Origin: Pseudomonadota bacterium
GTDB lineage: Bacteria; Myxococcota; UBA9042; PHBI01
Length of the DNA stretch: 5,200 nucleotides
Direction: 5' to 3'
Assembly: GCA_005788935.1 (NCBI GenBank)
Contig: SYAK01000500.1
Span: 1-5,200 of the forward strand
Positions 1 to 5,114 of the stretch are shown here, piece after piece. Position 1 is the first letter of the stretch; each line of letters starts with the position of its first letter. The translations under genes and the position numbers were made by a program. Under the pieces are notes generated by a model. It did not search any database and was not told where the DNA came from. It saw only the letters and a list, made by a program, of their open reading frames with translations.

Positions 1-241
1 CCTGTTCGGCGACACCGACTCGGTCGATGTCGAGGTCGACAGCCAGGGCCGCATCGTCCTCGAGAACCCCATCCACGGTGACACGGTGGCGCGCGTACTC
101 CGTTACGTGAACTACAACCCCGAGTCACTGCTGCTGAAGCTCGCGGCGCGTCTCGACGCGGCCGACCTCACCGTGAAGGAGCGCGCGGGCTACCTCGACG
201 AGGTGCGCGAAGGCCTCGACGGCTACACCTACCTCGAGTAG
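1..241 (+). CDS. speA: Biosynthetic arginine decarboxylase, C-terminal end (partial)
   Basis: This is the last 79 residues of a protein whose start lies left of the window; the frame begins at base 2 and ends with TAG at 239-241. The visible part opens with LFGDTDSVDVEVD, continues through GDTVARVLRYVNYNP and ends in EGLDGYTYLE. These match, from memory, the C-terminus of SpeA-type biosynthetic arginine decarboxylase (E. coli: LFGDTHAVDV near the start of this stretch and GLYGYTYLEDE at the end). The family is a large PLP enzyme of roughly 630-660 residues that converts arginine to agmatine and CO2, the first step of the agmatine route to putrescine. The PLP lysine and the catalytic barrel lie outside the window. 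The end converges on the photolyase gene, with a hairpin between. The family call is firm; whether the rest of the gene is intact cannot be seen. Confidence 0.94.
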   Translation, partial: LFGDTDSVDVEVDSQGRIVLENPIHGDTVARVLRYVNYNPESLLLKLAARLDAADLTVKERAGYLDEVREGLDGYTYLE

Positions 242-248
242 CGATCGG

Positions 249-285
249 CCTCAGCGCGGCTCGCGTCACGGCCGCCGCGCCGAGG
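249..285. terminator. Hairpin between convergent speA and phr, probable bidirectional terminator
   Basis: Arms at 249-260 and 274-285 pair over 12 positions with one A-C mismatch (A253/C281), around a 13-base loop. The stem begins 8 bases after the speA stop codon and ends 8 bases before the phr stop codon, so it fills almost the whole gap between two genes that face each other. It is very GC-rich. There is no T-tract on either side, so classical intrinsic termination is not shown; in high-GC genomes such stems often serve as terminators or as 3' end protection. The structure is seen directly, the role is inferred. Confidence 0.5.
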
Positions 286-292
286 GCACGCC

Positions 293-1783
293 TCACAGCA
301 GGCGCTGAGACGGGGGCCCCCAGGTCCTGAGGTAGCCCTTCACCTGGATCTTCTTCGCGGTGTTGTCGCTGCTCATGTAGCGGACCGACCCGAAGATCGG
401 CCGCTCGGGCGCCCACGGGCGGTCGAAGCGCCCGAGCGTCCAGAAGATCCCCGAGTACGAATTGGGGTTGCGCCCGTCGATGCTCCAGCGGTTGTTGAGC
501 GCAATCAGATTCTCGAGCGCCGCCTCGGGCGACGGCGACCACTCGAGGATCTTCTTGCCCCACAGCATCCGCAGGTAGTTGTGGATGAGGCCCTCGCCCC
601 GCAGCTGGCGTTGGGCCGCATTCCACAACGGGTCGTGCGTCGCGGCGTGCTCGAGCTGAGACCGGTCGTAGACGTGCGGCCGCGGATCGGCGGCGTGCTT
701 CCTGAGCGTCGCGAGGGCCCATTCGGGCAGCGTCTCGAAGCGGTCGTAGTCGTTCGGTCTCAAAAAACAGTAATTGTATCCGAGCTCGCGCCACGTCAGC
801 AGCTCGTCGACGAACGCCTCCGGGTTCGGCGACAGGCCCCAGAAGCCCTCACGCGACGCGGTGACCTTCGGCGCGACCTTGCCCGGATGCCAGCCGTCGG
901 CGTCCAGGACCGCCTGCAGCACGGTGTGGACGCCAACGTGGCCGAAGTGGAGGTAGGGCGACAGCCCCGACGGCACGTCATCCTCGGGTTGATTGCGGCG
1001 CTCTGCGTAGCGGGCGAGCTTGCGCGACATGAACGCGTCGAGCCTCGCCCGCCCAGCCCGCTCGCCGCCGCGGAGTGTCAGCGAGGGAACGTCGTGGTCC
1101 ACCGGCAGCGACGCGAGCAGGCGCCCAAGCCCCGCCCCGAGGTCGTCGTCGGTCGCGGCCGGCCAGCGCGCCGCGACCTCGGGCGGGACAACCGCGCGCG
1201 GCAGATGCGCCGCCTCGCGCAGTGGGTCCGACGACGGGGGCGACGCGAGGTGGGTCAGCAGCTCGCGCTGCAAGTGGCGCCGGAAGTGGACCGCGGCCGT
1301 GAAGGTGCGGTCAGTCGCGCGCAGCGGCAGGACCCCGTTCGAGTCGATAGCGTCGAGCGCCACAGGCAGCCTCGGCGCCACCTTCTTCAGCATCCCGGGC
1401 AGAAAGAAGCAGGGGAACTCATCGGTCACCACGACGCAGGCGCGCGCCGCGAGCCCCTCGAGCAGGCCCGCGCCATGCCCGGCGGTCGGCTCGAGGTAGG
1501 CGTGGGAGGCGATGGGGGTGGGCGCGAACCGGGCGCGATTGTCGGCCATGCCCTCCGCGACGAAGCGGTGGATCCGGTCCGACGCCCACGGGTAGCCGAC
1601 GCGCAGGGCCTCGAGCACCACGAGCGGACGGCCGAGGCGATGGGCGAAGGAGATCGCGTGGTCGAGCGCGTAGTTGGCGGTCGTCCGGCGGGCCGCGGTC
1701 ATCCAGTACAGGACGAAATCGCCGTCGGGTCGGACAGGGGCCGCGTTCAGGCGGGTGACGCGGAGGGCGGGTACAGGCTGCAT
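293..1783 (-). CDS. phr: Class II CPD photolyase (deoxyribodipyrimidine photo-lyase)
   Basis: A full-length 496-residue class II DNA photolyase, which binds FAD and uses blue/near-UV light to split cyclobutane pyrimidine dimers in DNA. The N-terminal alpha/beta antenna-type domain carries YWM at 26-28. The helical FAD domain holds SGLSPYLHFG (272-281), DELLTWRELGYNYC (326-339), THDPLWNAAQ (382-391), MLWGKKILEWS (406-416), DGRNPNSYSG (436-445) and ERPIFGSVRYM (460-470). These are class II signatures as in the Methanosarcina enzyme. W387, W408 and W415 are spaced 21 and 7 apart, the same spacing I recall for the electron-transfer tryptophans W360, W381 and W388 of M. mazei photolyase, so photoreduction looks intact. 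I chose ATG at 1783 because GGAG lies 6 bases upstream. An in-frame GTG at 1834 would add 17 low-complexity residues and has only a distant GAGG. The gene follows the oxidoreductase gene by 69 bases on the same strand, so co-transcription is likely. Confidence 0.95.
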   Translation of the reverse strand: MQPVPALRVTRLNAAPVRPDGDFVLYWMTAARRTTANYALDHAISFAHRLGRPLVVLEALRVGYPWASDRIHRFVAEGMADNRARFAPTPIASHAYLEPTAGHGAGLLEGLAARACVVVTDEFPCFFLPGMLKKVAPRLPVALDAIDSNGVLPLRATDRTFTAAVHFRRHLQRELLTHLASPPSSDPLREAAHLPRAVVPPEVAARWPAATDDDLGAGLGRLLASLPVDHDVPSLTLRGGERAGRARLDAFMSRKLARYAERRNQPEDDVPSGLSPYLHFGHVGVHTVLQAVLDADGWHPGKVAPKVTASREGFWGLSPNPEAFVDELLTWRELGYNYCFLRPNDYDRFETLPEWALATLRKHAADPRPHVYDRSQLEHAATHDPLWNAAQRQLRGEGLIHNYLRMLWGKKILEWSPSPEAALENLIALNNRWSIDGRNPNSYSGIFWTLGRFDRPWAPERPIFGSVRYMSSDNTAKKIQVKGYLRTWGPPSQRLL

Positions 1784-1789
1784 GGATGG

Positions 1790-1793
1790 CTCC
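1790..1793 (-). promoter_or_regulatory. Ribosome binding site that fixes the phr start
   Basis: On the minus strand GGAG stands 6 bases before ATG at 1783. The competing GTG start at 1834 has only a GAGG about 15 bases away, just at the stop codon of the preceding gene. This favours the shorter photolyase. Confidence 0.55.
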
Positions 1794-1852
1794 GGGACGG
1801 CGGAGCTCCCGGGGGTAAGCACCGACGCGGCCACGCCAAGAGGCGGGCGTCC

Positions 1853-2845
1853 TCAGCGGGCGAGGGCGTCGGCGAGGCTCGCCGCCTGGCTCGCGAGCGG
1901 GGCCGGTCCGAAACCGATGAAGCCAAGCCCGTCCCGCAGGATGCCTGAGGCATGCGGCAGGCCATCGGGGCCGAGGTGGGTGGCGACGAGGCCGGGCGAC
2001 AACCACGCCGTGAGGCCCGACGCGGCGGTGGGCGCCACGAGACACACGTCGAAGCGGTCCTCGCGCCCATCCGCGAAGACGACCCGTGGCAGGGCCAGGC
2101 GGGCCACCGGCGGGTAGATAACGAGCGCCCCCTGCCGCACGAGCTGGCCGAGTCCCGCGTCAAAGGCTGCCTCGCGCAGGGTGAGGCATGTGATATCTGA
2201 CGCAGCGTCAGAAATGAAGTGACCTGACAAAACGTCAGGAAACGGCAGCGGCCAGTCCCACGGTCGCAGGTCGCGCACACCCCGGCGCAACAGCCAGCCA
2301 GCGACCGCCGGAGGCAGGTGGGGCAGGAGGCGGCCGAGCGGACGCGACGGCGCCAGCGCCGGGTCGAGCAACAGCGCGGGCCCGGGCAGCGAGAGCGCCA
2401 CGCGGACGCCACGCTCCCACAGGCGCAGCGCCGCGCGCAGCGGCAGGGCCCCGGTGCCGACGACCAGGACCTGCTGTCCAGGCTCTGGGGGGACGAGCGC
2501 GGGGTCTCCGAGGTCGCGGGCGCCGTCGGGCAGATCCGGAGGTGACCGCCACGACGCGCGGCACCCGGTCGCGACGATGAGTCGACGGACCGACAGGCGG
2601 GAGCCATCGGCCCCCTCGAGCCCGAAGCCCCCGGGATCTGGCTGGATCCCCACGACCTCGGCGCGACGCACGGGCGGACGTGACGCAGGACGGTCGGCCG
2701 CGAGCCAGGGGGCGACCGTTGGCTCGCCACCGCGATCGAGGGCGACCCAGCACAGCCTGCGCGCGGTCAACGCCCGCGCCATGGCCTGACCGGCTCGCCC
2801 GTAGCCCAGGATGCACGTCGTGTCTGTCGGGAGCGGCTCGATCAC
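1853..2845 (-). CDS. FAD/NAD(P)-binding oxidoreductase with two Rossmann motifs
   Basis: A 330-residue protein built like a pyridine-nucleotide-disulphide/monooxygenase-type flavoprotein. Residues 14-19 read GYGRAG, a GxGxxG dinucleotide-binding loop, with D37 ending the second strand. LIVATG at 89-94 is the ATG motif typical of these enzymes. A second, weaker nucleotide loop (VLVVGTGALP, 126-135) lacks the usual third glycine. I see neither a CxxC redox pair nor the FxGxxxH monooxygenase signature, so substrate and reaction are unknown. I chose GTG at 2845 because AGGGG lies 7 bases upstream. The alternative ATG at 2890 adds 15 residues, has no visible ribosome site, and its codons include AGA, AGG, CGT, GTT and GCA, rare for this DNA. 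The gene precedes phr on the same strand, suggesting an operon. Residues about 204-220 use atypical codons and contain two palindromes. An open frame continues far upstream on this strand, but that part is antisense to the next gene. Confidence 0.8.
   Translation of the reverse strand: MIEPLPTDTTCILGYGRAGQAMARALTARRLCWVALDRGGEPTVAPWLAADRPASRPPVRRAEVVGIQPDPGGFGLEGADGSRLSVRRLIVATGCRASWRSPPDLPDGARDLGDPALVPPEPGQQVLVVGTGALPLRAALRLWERGVRVALSLPGPALLLDPALAPSRPLGRLLPHLPPAVAGWLLRRGVRDLRPWDWPLPFPDVLSGHFISDAASDITCLTLREAAFDAGLGQLVRQGALVIYPPVARLALPRVVFADGREDRFDVCLVAPTAASGLTAWLSPGLVATHLGPDGLPHASGILRDGLGFIGFGPAPLASQAASLADALAR
2196..2212. repeat. Palindrome, CTGACG-N4-GTCAG family, intragenic copy 1
   Basis: TCTGACG-CAG-CGTCAGA: perfect 7-base arms around a 3-base centre, lying inside the oxidoreductase gene (codons for about residues 212-217). 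Its centre is 27 bases from that of the next copy at 2223-2239. It fits the family form TGAC-N5-GTCA. The role is unknown; an operator, a REP-like element or a protein-coding coincidence are all possible. Confidence 0.55.
2223..2239. repeat. Palindrome, CTGACG-N4-GTCAG family, intragenic copy 2
   Basis: CCTGAC-AAAAC-GTCAGG: perfect 6-base arms around 5 bases, inside the oxidoreductase gene. The 14 bases TGACAAAACGTCAG recur exactly at 5032-5045. Its reverse complement, CCTGACGTTTTGTCAG, matches 4989-5004 at 14 of 16 positions. The AAAA centre is striking in DNA of this composition. Confidence 0.6.
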
Positions 2846-2989
2846 CGCTGCGCCCCTAACACGTCTCGGCGGCCCGATCACGCCGGCCATGTCATGTCGT
2901 TTCGTCAGCTTTCCGACAGGGGGAGCGGCGACGGCGGCGGCTTGTGGTTGGGGCTGTTCTTTCCGAGGTGACGGCGTTACAGCTTGGGG
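2846..2989. promoter_or_regulatory. Divergent intergenic region, expected to hold promoters for both flanking genes
   Basis: The oxidoreductase gene reads left and the unknown gene reads right from this 144-base gap, so promoters for both should lie here. I cannot point to convincing -35/-10 boxes on either strand. Visible elements are AGGGG at 2853-2857 (minus strand, 7 bases before GTG 2845), a degenerate copy of the palindrome at 2895-2908, and TTTCCGA repeated about 50 bases apart (near 2911 and 2961). An in-frame stop at 2969-2971 limits how far the right-hand gene can extend upstream. Confidence 0.45.
2895..2908. repeat. Degenerate copy of the palindrome in the divergent promoter region
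   Basis: On the minus strand this reads CTGACGAAACGACA, which agrees at 12 of 14 positions with CTGACAAAACGTCA, the form seen exactly at 2224-2237. One arm is intact (CTGACG) and the other carries a change. It lies about 50 bases upstream of the preferred oxidoreductase start, where an operator would be expected. It could also be chance. Confidence 0.3.
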
Positions 2990-4396
2990 ATGTCCGATGG
3001 TACGCCCGAGGCTCCACCGAAGAAGCGCCGTCGCCGCCGCCGTCGCGCCAGGACACCCGATGAGGCCCGCGCGGCGAGCTCGCCGGGGGCCTCCGAGGTC
3101 CAACCCCCGGTGCCCTCGACGCAGTCCGAGACGGCCCCGGCCAGCCGCCCGGGGCGGGCCGGGCCACAGTGCCCCCCGCGGGCCACAGCGCCGCCAGAGG
3201 CCCCCGAAGCGCTCGCCCGCGTAGCGCTCGCCGCCTTCGATCGCCTCGTGAACGCGCTCGCCGCCGAGCAGGGACATCTCGGCGGACGCGAGGACGGCCC
3301 AGAGCTGCTGACGACCCTCGTCGTGCGGCCTGGCCGCACCGCGCTCCCCGACAGCGAGGTCGCGAGCCTCGTCGAGACGCTGCGCGCGCAGGTCGGTGAG
3401 GCCATCCGGGGGACCACGGCCTTTCACGAGGGGCGCGTCTACTGCTTCTTCACCGACGCCCCAGACGCACCCTACAGCGGCCCACAGCGGCCCACCGACG
3501 TCTTCGCGGGCTTCTCGGCGAACGGCCGCCCCGAGTGGATCTCCTTCACGAACCTCTGCCTCGCGCGTCAGGAGCCGCGGGTCGATCGGCTCTTCGCCGA
3601 CCAGCCCGAGCTGATCGCGCTCGTGCTGCACGGCCACGAGCTCGCGGGCGGTCTGCTGCCCGGCTTCGGCCGTGACAGCCTCGCGTGGCGGCTGCACGGG
3701 CAGGTGGTGTGCGGACTCATCCCGCGCGACCTCAACCCGCGGACCCGCACCGAGGACCGTGTCGCCCTGACGTTGCAGCTCATCGAGACCCAGCAGGGCG
3801 GGGGACGCGGCCGGCTGCGCCTCAACATCCTCGGCCTCTCGCCCGAGCACATCGCCGAGGCGGCCGCCAACGCCGACCCGATGAGCTCGGCCGAGGCCTT
3901 CCGGCGCCTCGTGCGCGCGACCCGCGAGCGCGTCGACCAGCTCGGGCGGCGGGCGGCCCTCGCGATGCGCCGCGGCGAGCGATTCGATCTCGGCGAGCAC
4001 GTGACGAGCCTCCTGACGCGGCTGCGCAGTGACGTCCTGCGCGTCTTCCGCGCCCGGGACCACCGGACGCTGCACGCCGAGGAGCGCCACCGGAGCGGGG
4101 AGCGACCGACCTCGACCGCGCTCGCGGATGCCCTCGCGGCGACCGAGGGGCGGCTCTTGCATGACGCGCAGAAGGACACCTGGGTCGTGCTCGGCCCGCG
4201 CCTGCGTGTCCACATCTTCTCGCGCCTCGGGCGCCACGTCACGAGCCTCGAGCTCGAGCCGCACGAGGTCGCGCGCCGCATCGATCTCGGTCGCTGGCGC
4301 CTCGTCGCGCGCCACGCGGCCGACCTCTTCCGGCTGCAGCTGAAGGCGCAGCTCCACGGCGAGGCGCAGCCCGAAGGCGGGGCTGGCGGTTCTTGA
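2990..4396 (+). CDS. Unrecognised 468-residue protein with Lys/Arg-rich N-terminus
   Basis: I do not recognise the family. The first 75 or so residues are low complexity: KKRRRRRRRAR at 11-21, then a Pro/Ala/Ser-rich stretch that looks disordered. Two globular-looking parts follow. The first, about 76-275, contains GRVYCFFTDAPDAPYSG (148-164), RPTDVFAGFS (167-176), RPEWISFTNLC (180-190) and LHGHELAGGLLPGFGRDS (213-230). The second, about 280-455, is Arg/Leu-rich and probably helical, with DTWVVLGPRLRVHIFSRLG at 396-414. There is no signal peptide or membrane segment, so a cytoplasmic place is likely, and the basic tail could contact nucleic acid or other polyanions. The codons are strongly GC-ending, which supports this strand over the long antisense frame. 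ATG at 2990 is preferred; TTG at 2984 is in frame, and neither has a good ribosome site. The TGA stop forms part of a palindrome at 4394-4407. Confidence 0.8.
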   Translation: MSDGTPEAPPKKRRRRRRRARTPDEARAASSPGASEVQPPVPSTQSETAPASRPGRAGPQCPPRATAPPEAPEALARVALAAFDRLVNALAAEQGHLGGREDGPELLTTLVVRPGRTALPDSEVASLVETLRAQVGEAIRGTTAFHEGRVYCFFTDAPDAPYSGPQRPTDVFAGFSANGRPEWISFTNLCLARQEPRVDRLFADQPELIALVLHGHELAGGLLPGFGRDSLAWRLHGQVVCGLIPRDLNPRTRTEDRVALTLQLIETQQGGGRGRLRLNILGLSPEHIAEAAANADPMSSAEAFRRLVRATRERVDQLGRRAALAMRRGERFDLGEHVTSLLTRLRSDVLRVFRARDHRTLHAEERHRSGERPTSTALADALAATEGRLLHDAQKDTWVVLGPRLRVHIFSRLGRHVTSLELEPHEVARRIDLGRWRLVARHAADLFRLQLKAQLHGEAQPEGGAGGS

Positions 4397-4407
4397 CGCG
4401 TGCGTCA
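4394..4407. repeat. Palindrome over the stop codon of the unknown gene
   Basis: TGACGC-GT-GCGTCA: perfect 6-base arms around 2 bases, beginning with the TGA stop codon. It resembles the CTGACG-N4-GTCAG family but has one extra central base (TGAC-N6-GTCA). A further half-site, CGTCAG, follows at 4414-4419. Confidence 0.4.
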
Positions 4408-4451
4408 GGCCTTCGTCAGCCCCGCTGTGGGTGCCTTGGCGAACGCCCCGC

Positions 4452-4477
4452 CGCGTCCACCCTCGGGGTGCGACGCG
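4452..4477 (+). terminator. Strong GC hairpin between the unknown gene and the lipoprotein gene
   Basis: CGCGTC (4452-4457) and CACCC (4458-4462) pair with GGGTG (4466-4470) and GACGCG (4472-4477). This gives an 11-base-pair stem with one bulged C (4471) and a 3-base loop. It begins 56 bases after the stop codon of the upstream gene and ends 45 bases before the lipoprotein start. No T-run follows. It may end the upstream transcript, or act as a structure in the lipoprotein leader. Confidence 0.4.
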
Positions 4478-4511
4478 CGCCGACGGAACTGGCGGACTCG
4501 GCCTGCGTCGC

Positions 4512-4518
4512 GGAGGAG
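4512..4518 (+). promoter_or_regulatory. Strong ribosome binding site of the lipoprotein gene
   Basis: GGAGGAG contains GGAGG at 4512-4516, 6 bases before ATG at 4523. It is the best ribosome site in the window. It decides the start: the same frame is open from 4400, but a start there would bury the signal peptide 41 residues inside the protein. Confidence 0.7.
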
Positions 4519-4522
4519 CCCG

Positions 4523-4993
4523 ATGCCCCCGCGACACCTGCTGACGAGTCTGGTCCTGATCCTGACCCTCGGGGCGTGCGCGCCGGTCTGGTACGGTGTC
4601 GACGTGGTCTGGATCCACCGCGCGCCGCCGCCGCCGCGTCGGGAGTACCCGTCGGTGGTGACCGGGGACGGATGGATCTGGCTTTCAGGTTACTGGTACT
4701 GGACTGGCATCACCTTCGTCTGGCGTCCCGGGTTTTGGTCGCGGCCGCCAGTCCCGGGTCACGTCTGGGTGCGCGACGGCTGGATCCACCGCGAAGGGCG
4801 CTACCAGTACGTACCGGGCCGATGGTCCCGGCCAGAGCTCGCGCCGCGCCACCGCTACGTCACACGTCCATGGCCGCGCGCCTACCGACCCGTGCCGGTG
4901 CCACGCCCACCTGTCCCGCCGCGCCACCGCCCGCACCCCGGACGCGATGACCGCCCCCGGAGCGAGCAGGCCCAGCCCCGCGCGCCTTCCTGA
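4523..4993 (+). CDS. Small WXXGXW-repeat lipoprotein
   Basis: A 156-residue envelope protein. The N-terminus has two arginine/histidine positions, a hydrophobic stretch LLTSLVLILTL (6-16) and a lipobox LGAC ending in C19, so it should be exported, cleaved by signal peptidase II and lipid-anchored. The mature part carries aromatic repeats of the W/Y-x-x-G-x-W type: WLSGYW (53-58), WRPGFW (67-72) and YVPGRW (96-101), with a variant VWVRDGW at 81-87. This matches the WXXGXW (YXWGXW) repeat family, common in proteobacterial envelope proteins and of uncertain function. From about 102 the chain is Pro/Arg/His-rich and probably disordered. The start ATG has an excellent ribosome site. The gene may share a transcript with the upstream gene, but the 126-base gap with a hairpin argues for its own promoter, which I cannot locate. 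Its TGA stop lies in a palindrome. Confidence 0.85.
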   Translation: MPPRHLLTSLVLILTLGACAPVWYGVDVVWIHRAPPPPRREYPSVVTGDGWIWLSGYWYWTGITFVWRPGFWSRPPVPGHVWVRDGWIHREGRYQYVPGRWSRPELAPRHRYVTRPWPRAYRPVPVPRPPVPPRHRPHPGRDDRPRSEQAQPRAPS

Positions 4994-5004
4994 CGTCCTG
5001 TCAG
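4990..5004. repeat. Palindrome over the lipoprotein stop codon
   Basis: CTGAC-GTCCT-GTCAG: 5-base arms around 5 bases. The TGA stop of the lipoprotein gene (4991-4993) is part of the left arm. With its left neighbour base it matches the reverse complement of the copy at 2223-2239 at 14 of 16 positions. Confidence 0.55.
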
Positions 5005-5030
5005 TCAATCGCAGGCGCTGAAGCCCCGCC

Positions 5031-5045
5031 TTGACAAAACGTCAG
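5031..5045. repeat. Palindrome in the lipoprotein-acs gap
   Basis: TTGAC-AAAAC-GTCAG: TGAC and GTCA arms around AAAAC at 5032-5044. The 14-mer at 5032-5045 is identical to 2225-2238, nearly 2.8 kb away. Its centre is 41 bases from that of the copy at 4990-5004. Together these two occupy much of the convergent gap. Confidence 0.6.
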
Positions 5046-5050
5046 CTTAT

Positions 5051-5078
5051 CGGCGCCCGGTACCCGCCCCGAGCGCCG
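5051..5078. terminator. GC hairpin downstream of acs, possible terminator
   Basis: CGGCGC (5051-5056) pairs with GCGCCG (5073-5078) around a 16-base loop, and one or two further pairs are possible on the outside. It lies 28 bases beyond the acs stop on the minus strand, between two convergent genes. There is no T-tract, so the role is inferred from place only. Confidence 0.3.
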
Positions 5079-5101
5079 GTCAGAACACGCACCTCCGACA
5101 C

Positions 5102-5114
5102 CACGTCAGACGTG
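5102..5114. repeat. Perfect 13-base palindrome over the acs stop codon
   Basis: CACGTC-A-GACGTG: perfect 6-base arms around one base. It includes the acs stop codon (5106-5108 on the minus strand). It shares the CGTCAG core with the other palindromes but has a different arm order, so it may be unrelated. Confidence 0.3.

Noticed and set aside
1784..1834. GTG start at 1834 for the photolyase
   Set aside because: Kept only as an alternative: no well-placed ribosome site and a low-complexity 17-residue extension, while ATG 1783 has GGAG at 6 bases.
581..1948. 455-codon open frame on the plus strand across the photolyase gene
   Set aside because: Antisense to a clearly recognised photolyase; the product is Arg/Val/Glu-rich with no family features. 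A typical shadow in high-GC DNA.
2190..2240. Promoter inside the oxidoreductase gene driving phr
   Set aside because: The patch is AT-richer and has TTGTCA on the minus strand, but the nearest -10-like sequence is about 27 bases away, too far for a sigma-70 promoter.
4400..4522. Longer form of the lipoprotein starting at 4400
   Set aside because: It would add 41 residues before the signal peptide and lipobox, and the strong GGAGGAG site is placed for ATG at 4523.
2846..4618. Very long upstream extension of the oxidoreductase frame on the minus strand (open to 4618, 921 residues)
   Set aside because: The extension is exactly antisense to the unknown gene, which has the better codon pattern. 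It is Arg/Glu/Ala-rich low-complexity sequence, as expected for a GC-rich shadow frame. The flavoprotein fold begins only near 2845.
4990..5114. CRISPR-like or attachment-site array after the lipoprotein gene
   Set aside because: The repeats are short palindromes with irregular spacing and no unique spacers of even length. No integrase or cas gene is visible.
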